In this document: piece after piece, positions 25,333-33,168 of the stretch | How positions within the stretch are numbered: position 1 is the stretch's first letter | How the letters are laid out: each line of letters starts with the position of its first letter | Assembly: GCF_000383915.1 (NCBI RefSeq) | Contig: NZ_KB912942.1 | Span: forward strand, 6,830,413 to 6,894,412 | Direction of reading: 5' to 3' | Source: Amycolatopsis benzoatilytica AK 16/65 | GTDB lineage: Bacteria; Actinomycetota; Actinomycetes; Mycobacteriales; Pseudonocardiaceae | DNA length: 64,000 nt | Program-made: the position numbers and the translations under genes | Notes under the pieces: model-generated | Told to the model about the DNA's origin: nothing | What the model saw: only the letters and a program-made list of their open reading frames with translations | The model's database searches: none

Positions 25333-26643
25333 TCAGTACGCGGGCAGCATTCCCGAGCGCGAGCCGTGCACTCCGTCGTGTTCCGACTCCGGTGCCGGCG
25401 CGACCGGTTCCTGCTCCGGCCGCGGGACGTCCGCCGAGTAGTCCGGCATGTTCGGCCGGACGCCGAGCTTGAACTTCGGCACCCGCAGCGTGACCTTCAT
25501 GCCGGCGCCCGGCGCGGTGTCCACGGTGAGCGCGTAGTCCTCACCGAACACCTGGCGCATCCGCTGGTTGATGTTGCCGAGCCCGACGTGCGCGCCGGTG
25601 CGGTGCGCGTTCTTCAGGTCGGTGAGCGCTCGCGGGTCCATGCCGATGCCGTCGTCCTCGACGCTGATCACCGCCTCGTGGCCGTAGTCCTGCGCGATGA
25701 CCGTGACGCAGCCGCCGCTCGGCTTGCTGGCCAGGCCGTGCTTGACGGCGTTTTCCACCAGCGGCTGGATGATCAGGAACGGCACCACGACGCTGAGAAC
25801 CTCGGGCGCGATCTTCATCCGCACCTCGAGCCGTCCGCCGAAACGGGCGTTCTCGATGGTGAGGTAGCAGTCGATGTTGCGCAGTTCCTCGGCGAGCGTG
25901 GTGTACATGCCGGAGGTGCGGAACGAGTACCGGGTGAAGTCGGCGAAGTCCTGCAGCAGCTCGCGCGCTTCCTCCGGATCGGTCCGGATGAGCGCGGAGA
26001 TCGTGTTGAGCGCGTTGTACACGAAGTGCGGCGAGATCTGCGCGCGCAACGCCTTGATTTCGGCTTGCTGCAACTGGTTCCGCGACTCTTCGAGCCGCGC
26101 GAGTTCGAACTGGGTGCAGACGAACTGGCCGACCGCCTCGGCCATCTGCACCAGCTTGCCGCGGGTGCGCCCGACCACGATCAGCGTGGCCTCGGCCTCG
26201 CCCTCGACCAGGATCGGCACGATCGCCGCGGTCTTCATCTTGCAGGTGCCGCGGTGATTGCACGGCATCTTGTTGTGGTCGGCGACGGCCCGGCGGTGCT
26301 TGCGCAGCGCGGTGCCGACGTCCTCGACCAGGTCCAGGTAGTGGTCGGTGGCCTCACCCGCCCAGGACAACAAGGTGCCTTCACTGTCCGTGATCCCGAC
26401 CGCGAGACAGTCGAGCACCTCGAGCAGCTCCGCCGTCATCCGGTTGGCGGCCTCCTCGTCGAGCCCCGCCCGCAGATTCGGCGTGGCCTTGGACATCCGG
26501 TGCACGGCCTGCAGCACGGCGTCCTGGATGACGCCTTTAGGCCGGCGCGCCCGAAACGCGAGGACCAGCACCACTACGACCAGGACGCCGACCAGGGCCC
26601 ACGGGATGACCTGGGCGTAGGGGAAGTCGGACACGACGTCCAT
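25333..26643 (-). CDS. LytS-type sensor histidine kinase
   Basis: The 436-residue kinase has one N-terminal membrane helix (about 12-30), a GAF-like sensor region with GEATDHYLDLVEDVG and a Cys pair in MPCNHRGTCKMK (Cys128, Cys134), then the His_kinase domain with phospho-acceptor His206 in QISPHFVYNALNTI. The ATPase domain has QPLVENAVKHGL and DDGIGM. Unlike classical LytS it lacks the five-helix sensor domain. ATG at 26643 is the best start. It should phosphorylate the LytTR regulator at 23515. The Cys/His-rich patch could bind a metal or an Fe-S cluster; that is inference. Confidence 0.92.
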   Translation of the reverse strand: MDVVSDFPYAQVIPWALVGVLVVVVLVLAFRARRPKGVIQDAVLQAVHRMSKATPNLRAGLDEEAANRMTAELLEVLDCLAVGITDSEGTLLSWAGEATDHYLDLVEDVGTALRKHRRAVADHNKMPCNHRGTCKMKTAAIVPILVEGEAEATLIVVGRTRGKLVQMAEAVGQFVCTQFELARLEESRNQLQQAEIKALRAQISPHFVYNALNTISALIRTDPEEARELLQDFADFTRYSFRTSGMYTTLAEELRNIDCYLTIENARFGGRLEVRMKIAPEVLSVVVPFLIIQPLVENAVKHGLASKPSGGCVTVIAQDYGHEAVISVEDDGIGMDPRALTDLKNAHRTGAHVGLGNINQRMRQVFGEDYALTVDTAPGAGMKVTLRVPKFKLGVRPNMPDYSADVPRPEQEPVAPAPESEHDGVHGSRSGMLPAY

Positions 26644-26965
26644 GCTCTGCGCTCGACCGACCGGGTGCAAGGTCTGCGCCCCACTTTCTGTCCACTAGCG
26701 ACGACCGAGGGTGGGCAAACCCTACCGTCACTCCCGGTGAGTGTGAGGATCTTGCGCCGTTCGGGTGGCGGTGGTGGCTGTGGGTCGCCGGGGAGTGGAG
26801 TGAAGGGACCATTCACGGCTACCAGCGGTGAGAAGTGAAGGGACCGTTCATCGCTTGCTACTGCGGATGAGGGGTTCTTTCGACCGCGGCTGGGGCTGGG
26901 GCTGGCGACAGCGAGCCGGGCGGAGCTGACCGGCGGTAGCGGGCACGCGACAGCTGGCGGCCCGG
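26644..26965. other. 322-bp gap without a gene, with partial hairpin repeats
   Basis: The region separates the glycosylase gene end from the kinase gene start, both on the minus strand. It holds two GTGAAGGGACC half-repeats near 26800-26850 and otherwise GC-rich sequence. I saw no gene; the kinase promoter should lie close to 26650-26720. Confidence 0.6.
26800..26850. repeat. Two partial GTGAAGGG repeat units
   Basis: GTGAAGGGACCATTCAC (26800-26816) and a related GTGAAGGGACCGTTCA (26835-26850) lie 35 bp apart. The first is a short inverted repeat on its own. They look like decayed or minimal members of the hairpin family. Confidence 0.6.
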
Positions 26966-27826
26966 CTACTTCAGCAACCGTGACATCCGGCGGTCCGCCA
27001 GCGGTTTCCCGCCGGTCTGGCAGGTCGGGCAGTACTGGAACGATTTGTCCGCGAACGAGATCTCCCGGATGGTGTCCCCGCAGACCGGGCACGGCAGACC
27101 GGTCCGCGCGTGCACCTTCAGCCCAGACCGCTTCTCCCCCTTCAGCCGGGCCGCTTTCTGCCCCACCGACCTCGTCACCGCGTCCGTCTCCACCTCGTGG
27201 ATCGCTTCCGCCAGCGTCTCCAGCGCGCCCTCGTCCAGCTTCCCGACCGTCGCGTACGGCGAAAGCTTCGCGCGGTGCATGATCTCGTCCGAGTACGCGT
27301 TGCCGATGCCCGCGATGAGCGACTGGTCCGTCAACGCCCATTTCAGCCGCGTGCCCTTGCCGGCGAACAGCTCCCGCAGCCGCGAAGCGTCGACCGCCAG
27401 CGCGTCCGGGCCGAGCCGCGCGACGCTGGCCACCTCGGCCGGATCCGCGACGATCCACACCGCCAGGCCCTTCTTCGTGCCCGCTTCGGTGAGATCGAAG
27501 CCCGGACCGGACGCCGATTCCAGGTGCACTCGCAGTGAGATCGGGCCCTTGCCCGGTTTCAGCGGGGCCGGGGCCAGCCCGTCCGACCAGCGCAGCCAGC
27601 CTGCCCGCGCCAGGTGCACCACCAGGTGCAGATCGCCCAGGACGACGTCCAGGTGCTTGCCATGCCGGGTCGCGTCGGTGATTTCGCGGCCGTGCAGCTC
27701 GGTGTAGGGCGGCACCGCGGTCTTCAGCACGCTCAGCGACGCGACGTCGAGCCGGAAAACCGTGCGTCCGACCGCGTGTTCGCGCAGGTGATGGGCCAGT
27801 GCTTCGACCTCGGGCAGCTCAGGCAT
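26966..27826 (-). CDS. Fpg/Nei family DNA glycosylase
   Basis: This base-excision repair enzyme removes oxidised bases and cleaves the abasic site. The 286-residue protein begins MPELPEVEALAHHL, giving catalytic Pro2 and Glu3 (the Nei/Fpg nucleophile and acid). It has the helix-two-turn-helix region LTDQSLIAGIGNAYSDEIMHRAKLSP and a four-Cys zinc finger CPVCG...YCPTCQ near the C-terminus. Whether it prefers purine or pyrimidine lesions cannot be decided from sequence, so no symbol is given. It is followed on the same strand by an intergenic gap holding the hairpin-family repeats. Confidence 0.93.
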   Translation of the reverse strand: MPELPEVEALAHHLREHAVGRTVFRLDVASLSVLKTAVPPYTELHGREITDATRHGKHLDVVLGDLHLVVHLARAGWLRWSDGLAPAPLKPGKGPISLRVHLESASGPGFDLTEAGTKKGLAVWIVADPAEVASVARLGPDALAVDASRLRELFAGKGTRLKWALTDQSLIAGIGNAYSDEIMHRAKLSPYATVGKLDEGALETLAEAIHEVETDAVTRSVGQKAARLKGEKRSGLKVHARTGLPCPVCGDTIREISFADKSFQYCPTCQTGGKPLADRRMSRLLK

Positions 27827-27864
27827 GGCACCAGTCTCGCGCGCTGGCGCGGTTCCGGCCAGGT

Positions 27865-28305
27865 CTATTCGACCGGGTGCAGCGGCCCGTCGAAGTCCGG
27901 CAGCGAATGCTTCTGGATCGTCTTCGAGATCCGCTTCACCTCGCCGGACACCGTGAACATGCCGCGGATCGTGCCGACCCACCGCTCCGACGGCCGGTCG
28001 CCCGCGACATCGCCCTGGGTCTCGGCGACGACCGTCCACGGACGGCGCAGAATCCACCGCAGCGGGAAGAACAACACCACTAGCAGCAATGCCAGCAGGA
28101 CCCACGCGGGCACCTTCACCGCGTCCGGCGTCCACAGCACCAGCGCGGTCGCCAGCACCGCGATGACCACGATCATCGCGATCCCAGGCCCGTAACTGCC
28201 TGCGACATCGTGTTCGAAATCGTCCGCCGTGGCAGGCGCACGCCATTCCATCTGGGCACGGACCACCCAGTCACGGCCGTCCTCGCCGTGCACCAGCCGG
28301 TTCAT
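27865..28305 (-). CDS. Two-helix membrane protein of unknown function
   Basis: The 146-residue protein has two membrane helices (about 42-61 and 66-84: IAMIVVIAVLATALVLW and VPAWVLLALLLVVLFFPLRWIL) and then a cytoplasmic part WTVVAETQGDVAGDRPSERWVGTIRGMF. The RPSERWVGTIRGM segment resembles a conserved patch seen in small actinobacterial membrane proteins; no function is known. The ATG at 28305 follows GGGAGG. It lies between the glycosylase and the sigma-fusion gene, on the same strand, and could be cotranscribed with the glycosylase. Confidence 0.75.
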   Translation of the reverse strand: MNRLVHGEDGRDWVVRAQMEWRAPATADDFEHDVAGSYGPGIAMIVVIAVLATALVLWTPDAVKVPAWVLLALLLVVLFFPLRWILRRPWTVVAETQGDVAGDRPSERWVGTIRGMFTVSGEVKRISKTIQKHSLPDFDGPLHPVE

Positions 28306-28374
28306 CCTGTTGCCTCCCGGGCGACGTCGAGCTCGCTCAACGCTACCGTGACCGCACTGCCCAGCGCGAGGTGA

Positions 28375-29988
28375 TCACCGAGAGTAGTTGTCAGGCTGCC
28401 GGGTTTTGGCTGTTGAGCGACCTGTGCCCGAAGAGGAATCGGCCGAATTGGTGACGCCGTCCCCGGACGGGGAACCGGCTCGCGAGCCGTCCGAAGAGTC
28501 CGAAGAGCCCACTGCCGAGTTCCGCGACCCGGCCGGAGTCGTGGTCACCGACGGCGGCAGATACGAATCCGGCGACGGGACGTAAGACGAGGACGGCGGC
28601 GCGTACGTCGACGTCGTCGGGTCCGTCGTACTGGTTCCACTGGTGCTGCTGTCGGTGGTGCTGCTGCTGGTGGTGGTGCTCAGCAGGCTCGGGCTCGTCG
28701 ACCGCGTCGAGGTGTCGACATCCGCCCGCGACTCGGTGGTCGACGACCGGCTGGTCATCGGTGCGTTCGAGCGCCCGCCGGCGGTGCCCGGCAAGTCGTC
28801 CCGCGGCGAACCCGACGACGCGCCGGTGCTCGACTGCTCGTGCGGTGAGAACACCGGCCGCTGCACCGGCGGCACATTCGGCACCTCGGCCGCGCCGAGA
28901 TGCTGACCCGCACCCGTTCCCGGCGTCCGCACCGGACGCGCGCTGCCGCGCAACTCCCCGGAAACCGACAACGGCCCCTGCCGCACCGGGGGCGGCTGGG
29001 GCGCGGGCGGCTGCAAAGCCAGCTCCGGCGCACCCCCGCCCAGCCCGAGATCCGCCGACGGATGCGAGCCGAACACCAACGGACCGGCGGCGATGCTGAC
29101 CGCACCGGCCGCCGCCGTCGACGCCAGCGCCAGCCCGACCTTCACCTTCGAGCCGAGCAGCAAACTCTTCACCGTCGCAGCCATCCCGGCGGCCTTCGCC
29201 GTCCCGGCCAGCGCCGGAACCGCCAGCACCAGCACACCGGCGTGCGCCCGCAACGACGAACACACGTCCCGCAGCTCGTCCTGCGTCGCCCGGCACGACG
29301 GACATCCCAGCAAATGCGCCTTGATCCGCTCCGCCTCCGCGCCGGTGACGCTGCCCGCGGTGAACCCGCCCAGCTTCTCCACCACCGCCCGGCACGTCTC
29401 CGGACCCCGGTTCACGGACAAATGCGCCTGCAGATACGCCGCCCGCAGCCCCTGCCGAGCCCGCCGCGCCAACGCCGCCGTCGCATTCGCCGACAACCCG
29501 AAGTGCGGCGCCACCATCGCCGGCTGCTCGCCCTCGACCTCGGTCTGCCACAACACGGTCCGCCACCGCTCCGGCAAACTCGTGAATGCCGTCGTGATCA
29601 ACGTGTGCTCAGCCGCCCGCGCCGGAGTATCCGCGCCCGCCCCGGCCCGGAAAGTCAGTTCGTCGTCGGTCACCGGCACATCACGGCGCGCACCGTGCCA
29701 TTCCCACGACACCCGGCGCGCCACCGTCAGCAAATAAGCCCGGATGTAGTCGCGCGGACCCGCACCGCGGCGCAGCGCCTGCAGTACCCGGAAGAACGTC
29801 TCGGCGGTGATGTCTTCTGCTTCGGACCGGTCAGCCGCGAGGCTCTGCGCCAATCTGCGCACCGCCGCGGCGTGCAGCTCGAACAATTCCCCGAACGCGG
29901 CGTCCTCGCCATCGCGCAGCCGCTTCAAAAGTGCCTGCTCGTCGGATTCCGAGGCCGCTGGTGGCGGCGCCGTGCCCAGCTCGGTCAT
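28375..29988 (-). CDS. ECF-like sigma factor fused to a zinc anti-sigma motif, membrane segments and Ser/Thr-rich tail
   Basis: This 537-residue protein joins parts usually encoded separately. Residues 14-100 form sigma region 2 (AAFGELFELHAAAVRRLAQSL with DITAETFFRVLQAL), and 130-185 form region 4 (AFTSLPERWRTVLWQTEVEG, then ANATAALARRARQGLRAAY). A ZAS-like zinc motif, Hx3CxxC (His225, Cys229, Cys232), follows in IKAHLLGCPSC. Then come hydrophobic stretches (about 249-263 and 286-304) and a 220-residue Pro/Ser/Thr-rich tail. ATG at 29988 has GGAGGAGGTG 9 nt upstream. It probably is a self-regulated, membrane-attached sigma factor; fusions of this kind exist in actinobacteria but mostly without known signals or targets. 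Confidence 0.88.
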   Translation of the reverse strand: MTELGTAPPPAASESDEQALLKRLRDGEDAAFGELFELHAAAVRRLAQSLAADRSEAEDITAETFFRVLQALRRGAGPRDYIRAYLLTVARRVSWEWHGARRDVPVTDDELTFRAGAGADTPARAAEHTLITTAFTSLPERWRTVLWQTEVEGEQPAMVAPHFGLSANATAALARRARQGLRAAYLQAHLSVNRGPETCRAVVEKLGGFTAGSVTGAEAERIKAHLLGCPSCRATQDELRDVCSSLRAHAGVLVLAVPALAGTAKAAGMAATVKSLLLGSKVKVGLALASTAAAGAVSIAAGPLVFGSHPSADLGLGGGAPELALQPPAPQPPPVRQGPLSVSGELRGSARPVRTPGTGAGQHLGAAEVPNVPPVQRPVFSPHEQSSTGASSGSPRDDLPGTAGGRSNAPMTSRSSTTESRADVDTSTRSTSPSLLSTTTSSSTTDSSTSGTSTTDPTTSTYAPPSSSYVPSPDSYLPPSVTTTPAGSRNSAVGSSDSSDGSRAGSPSGDGVTNSADSSSGTGRSTAKTRQPDNYSR

Positions 29989-30199
29989 CCGGCAAGGCAC
30001 CTCCTCCCCCGAAGGACTCACCACTGAAGTCGATGGAGGACACCATACGGAGCAGAGCGGCCCCCGTCACCCCTTGTGCGCCCGGCGTAACGCGGAAGCA
30101 CCGGCTAACCGCAGGTCCGCGCCATAAACCGGGGCCCCCGAAAGTGTCATCGAACCGACGGTATAGAGTGTCTTCAACACCGAGCACCAAGCGGTTAAC

Positions 30200-30272
30200 G
30201 CGGATGTAGCGCAGCTGGTAGCGCATCACCTTGCCAAGGTGAGGGTCGCGGGTTCGAATCCCGTCATCCGCT
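30200..30272 (+). tRNA. tRNA-Gly (anticodon GCC)
   Basis: The cloverleaf folds well: acceptor GCGGATG with CATCCGC, D arm GCGC...GCGC, anticodon stem TCACC/GGTGA around loop TTGCCAA with anticodon GCC, and T arm GCGGG/CCCGT around TTCGAAT. The discriminator is T and no CCA is encoded, as usual in actinobacteria. A hairpin terminator follows at 30280-30320. Confidence 0.96.
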
Positions 30273-30279
30273 CAAGTCG

Positions 30280-30320
30280 AAGGGTCGTGTGTCCGCAGAA
30301 AGCGCGGACTCGCGACCCTT
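30280..30320 (+). terminator. Hairpin terminator after tRNA-Gly
   Basis: A 17-bp stem with two mismatches (30280-30296 with 30304-30320) and a 7-nt loop starts 8 bp after the tRNA. Confidence 0.8.
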
Positions 30321-30390
30321 CGCCATTTCTCCCGGGGGGCCGAGCCCCCCGGACCCCCGCGGTGCCTTAACCGGCGGTTGGGGTTTGACG

Positions 30391-30448
30391 AGGCCATACG
30401 TGGCGGTCGGGTTTCGACCAGGCCGTACGTGGCGGTCGGGTTTTGCTG
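30391..30448. repeat. Two 29-bp tandem repeats downstream of tRNA-Gly
   Basis: Units at 30391-30419 and 30420-30448 share GGCC(A/G)TACGTGGCGGTCGG with a few differences at the ends; a shorter related stretch precedes them from about 30373. No gene overlaps them. Confidence 0.7.
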
Positions 30449-30494
30449 AGTCTTCCGGACCTGCCCAACGGCCCTGTCGGCAGCCGGTGCCTTT

Positions 30495-30896
30495 TTACAG
30501 TTCGTAGGTGTCCAGGACGGTGGGCGCGATGGGCGACAGGTGCGGGTCTTCGGTCGGGGTTACCTGACCACGGGCCATTTTGTAGACGCGGAAGGCGTTG
30601 TCGTGTTCCGGGTCTTGGTCGTCCCAGATGTGCAGCAGTCCATAGGAGCCGGGGGCCAGTTCGGCTACTCGTTCGAAGGTCGCCAGCAGCTGCGGGGCGA
30701 TGGTGGTGCCGTGTTTGTCCAGGCCGCCCAGGTGGAGCATGGGCAGCCCGGCACTCCAGCGCAGATCCACCAGGTCCAGGGTGCCGGTGTCGCGCAGGGA
30801 GCGGTGGACGCGGTCTACCAGGCGGTCCAGAAGGGCCGCGTCCTCGTCACCGGTCGTGGTGGCGGCGATGGTGGCCCAGCCGTGGTATTCGAACAC
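30495..30896 (-). CDS. Imm7-like immunity family protein
   Basis: The 133-residue protein begins MFEYHGWATIAATT and contains LRWSAGLPMLHLGGLDKH and GSYGLLHIWDDQDPEHDNAFRVYKMARG, the pattern of the Imm7 immunity family found beside polymorphic toxins. No toxin gene is next to it, so it is an orphan: perhaps a defence against neighbours' toxins, or a relic. The start is GTG at 30896. TACCGT (30909-30904, minus strand) ends 7 nt before it, so the transcript may be leaderless. The following region includes tRNA-Gly and repeats, a typical accessory-gene setting. Confidence 0.78.
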   Translation of the reverse strand: MFEYHGWATIAATTTGDEDAALLDRLVDRVHRSLRDTGTLDLVDLRWSAGLPMLHLGGLDKHGTTIAPQLLATFERVAELAPGSYGLLHIWDDQDPEHDNAFRVYKMARGQVTPTEDPHLSPIAPTVLDTYEL

Positions 30897-30923
30897 GAAC
30901 GAGACGGTAGCAAGGAGATCCCG

Positions 30924-31466
30924 CTAGCGGCTCAGTGCGGAGGGCTTGCCGTTCTGACGCAGGGGGTTGGTGAGGATGCCGTCCGCGTGCCGTTCCACCG
31001 CGGGAAGCAGTTTGTCGCCGAAGACGCAGAGGGTGCGCTCCCAGGGATGGCCGAGGGTGCCGTAGCTGAAATCCGCAGCCAGGAAGAGGTGGTAGTCGCC
31101 TCGCGGGAAGACCGGAACGGGCCAGGCCGCGTCCGGCGACATGCGGTGCGGCCAGAACTTGTACGACTGGTGCTGCCAGTGCAGGACCCAGAGCCAGTCG
31201 TCTTCCGCTGTCGTTTCCTGCAGGGCGGCGAGGACGGAACGGGCCACGTCGTGTTCGTCCGCGGCGTAGGGGCCGAGACGGAATTCGGTCGACGCGCGGT
31301 CGTAGTCGCCGGTGGAAAGGTCCCACGCGACGGACGGGGTCGGCTCCTGGAAGCCGGGCCAGTCGTGGGCGAAGGTGCTCGGCCAGAACCGCAGCTTGTC
31401 GTGCACCCAGTACCAAGCGGGTTCGTCAGCCACTCGCGAGAGTGGTTCCCAGGCAGCAGCGTTCAC
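30924..31466 (-). CDS. DUF2716 family protein
   Basis: The 180-residue soluble protein has repeated Trp/Phe/Pro patterns (LRFWPSTFAHDWPGF, YKFWPHRMSPDAAWPVPVFPRGDYHLFLAADFSYGTLGHPW) and ends WERTLCVFGDKLLPAVERHADGIL, which I assign to DUF2716. Members occur beside toxin-immunity genes and their function is unknown. It starts with GTG at 31466, preceded by GAGG. It lies 27 bp before the Imm7-like gene on the same strand, so the two may form an immunity-type pair. Confidence 0.78.
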   Translation of the reverse strand: MNAAAWEPLSRVADEPAWYWVHDKLRFWPSTFAHDWPGFQEPTPSVAWDLSTGDYDRASTEFRLGPYAADEHDVARSVLAALQETTAEDDWLWVLHWQHQSYKFWPHRMSPDAAWPVPVFPRGDYHLFLAADFSYGTLGHPWERTLCVFGDKLLPAVERHADGILTNPLRQNGKPSALSR

Positions 31467-31650
31467 TCGTGACCTCGAAATCGGGACCGGCTCGAAACTG
31501 ACGAAAGCTTCGTGTCCAGGCGCAGGAATGTCCAGTCCGCTGCGGCCAGAGGACGAGGTGTCACTCGACTGGGTGGCTGCGGACGGACCAGCTGGGCTGC
31601 CGGTCCGGTCCGCAGTTACCCAGCGACGCCACGGATCATGCGCCGCGACG

Positions 31651-32271
31651 CTATGCGGCGCGCCACAGCGTCATGAAGGCGGAAGCCTCGCTGAACGCCC
31701 ACGGCCGCAGCCGCTCACGGCTCCGCGCGGACAAGGTGAACTCCTTCGCCCGGCGCACGTCGACGACCAGCGCTTCCCCGCCCGGCAGCAGATCCGGCAT
31801 CCCCTCGGCGAGCAGCCAGAGCGCGAGCTGCGCGGCGTCCCGGGTGAGCGGCTCCTCCTTGAAGTACAGCCAGGTCGCGAAACGGCGGCCGTTCGATGTG
31901 CGCAGGCCGAGCTGCGGGCTGATGCCGATTTCCAGTTCGCCGAGTTCGAACCGGGCCCGGCCGACCTCCAGCAGCTTCGGATCGCGCCGGCCGAGGTAGC
32001 GCAGCCAGCCCTCGGCGATCGCGGCGTAATGCGGACGGGTCCGCTCATCGGCGTCGTGGACGAGCGAGCGCATGGCGACCTCGTCCTGCCGCGCCGCCCG
32101 GCCGGACCGGACCGCGTTGGCCGCCCGCCGGTAGTAGTTGAAAGCCGCCCGCGAAGGGTCCTCGTACAGCCGGCGCTGACGGCGGACGAACGACGAGCGC
32201 GTCGGCCCCTTGCTCGCGCTGTACCCGACGAACGTGGGCAGCGTGACGTAAGCCGGCGTGGGAGTGGTCAT
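31651..32271 (-). CDS. Conserved protein of unknown function behind a LexA-like box
   Basis: I do not recognise a named family. The 206-residue soluble protein is highly basic and has PTFVGYSASKGPTRSSFVRRQRRLYEDPSRAAFNYYRRAANAVRSG near the N-terminus, followed by an alpha/beta C-terminal half (GRARFELGELEIGISPQLGLR, FATWLYFKEEPL, ALVVDVRRAKEF). ATG at 32271 follows GGAAGGCGG. About 40 bp upstream lies a LexA-like palindrome overlapping a -10 box, suggesting DNA-damage induction. The Arg-rich N-terminus might bind nucleic acid. No partner gene explains its role. Confidence 0.75.
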   Translation of the reverse strand: MTTPTPAYVTLPTFVGYSASKGPTRSSFVRRQRRLYEDPSRAAFNYYRRAANAVRSGRAARQDEVAMRSLVHDADERTRPHYAAIAEGWLRYLGRRDPKLLEVGRARFELGELEIGISPQLGLRTSNGRRFATWLYFKEEPLTRDAAQLALWLLAEGMPDLLPGGEALVVDVRRAKEFTLSARSRERLRPWAFSEASAFMTLWRAA

Positions 32272-32311
32272 TGAGCCGCCTTCCGGTGATGGTTTCCCCA
32301 GTACACGGCTA

Positions 32312-32331
32312 ATTTTAGAACATATGTACGA
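32312..32331 (-). promoter_or_regulatory. LexA-like SOS box overlapping a -10 element
   Basis: On the plus strand TAGAACATATGTACGA (32316-32331) matches the actinobacterial LexA consensus TCGAACATATGTTCGA at 14 of 16 positions. On the minus strand it overlaps TAAAAT (32317-32312), a good -10 for the gene starting at 32271. The spacing also loosely fits the PafBC-type damage promoter (xTGTC, 8-nt spacer, TANNNT). Confidence 0.6.
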
Positions 32332-32509
32332 CAGTTTTCGGGTCCTAACGGGTGATGCGACGACCCTGGCGTCCGGGGGCTGGGCAAACGATCGGCGGCG
32401 CTCGGGACGCGGCTGGAGACGGGCAGGAAAGTGCCCTGCTGGACCATTCAGACCGGGCGGTGCCGGTCGGCGGGCCAATTGCGCGGCGACTTCTGCCCGG
32501 CCGTGCCGG

Positions 32510-33001
32510 TCAGCGGGCCACCGGCGGCCACGGCCCGGCCAGCATGGCGCGGGCCTGTTGCAGGACCTGCTCTTCGCAGTAGCTGATCGGAGTGACATCG
32601 GTCGGGATCCAGGTCGCGAGCATCGCCAGCCACTGCCGCAGCTCGACCAGCGCGGTCGGGCGGCCGAGCCGTCCGTCCAGGGCCTTGACCGTTTTCGCGG
32701 CTTCGGCCAGCGGGACGTCGCCGCGGACCATCTCGCCGAGGTGTTCGCCCAGCAGTTGCCACTGGGCGGCGGTCGCGTCCGCCGGGAGCTCGATGCCGAG
32801 TTCGGCCACGACCTGCACGAAAAGCTCCACGAGCAGCTGCTGGTCCCGGTGGTCGAGACCAGCGAGCCGGGCCAGCGAAGGCGCGTCGATCCCCTCGTCG
32901 AGCGCTCGCGCCGCGGCGGCCACGACCTCGGCAGCGGTGACGTCGAGACCGGCAAGCCGATCCACGGCCAGGGCGGCGAGCGCGCTGCGCGCGGAAGACA
33001 T
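32510..33001 (-). CDS. Helical hypothetical protein
   Basis: The 163-residue protein is almost wholly alpha-helical: ARSALAALAVDRLAGLDVTAAEVVAAAARALDEG, HRDQQLLVELFVQVVAELGIELP, QWQLLGEHLGEMVRGDVPLAEAAKTVKAL and a final helix with QVLQQARAML. I do not recognise a family. ATG at 33001 has no ribosome site but TACGAT (33013-33008, minus strand) ends 6 nt before it, indicating a leaderless mRNA. It is divergent from the large Pro/Ala-rich membrane protein gene at 33169; nothing else ties it to a process. Confidence 0.75.
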   Translation of the reverse strand: MSSARSALAALAVDRLAGLDVTAAEVVAAAARALDEGIDAPSLARLAGLDHRDQQLLVELFVQVVAELGIELPADATAAQWQLLGEHLGEMVRGDVPLAEAAKTVKALDGRLGRPTALVELRQWLAMLATWIPTDVTPISYCEEQVLQQARAMLAGPWPPVAR

Positions 33002-33168
33002 AGCTCGATCGTACGGACCGGACGGCATCCTGGTCCGGAACGAGCGGGCGGCGTTCCCGGCGCGGAGTGCTGATCAGGGCAGATCTCGGCTGATCTTCCG
33101 CACCTGAGCCCCAAGAGCGACGGTCGCGTGGAACACTATCGCCCGAAACGGTGACAGGGGGTTGCGGG

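Noticed and set aside
22960..26838. Open plus-strand frame of about 1290 codons
   Set aside because: It is antisense to the symporter, LytTR, S49 and kinase genes, which have clear families. Its composition (Arg, His, Gln, Asp-rich) is what the reverse strand of high-GC codons yields.
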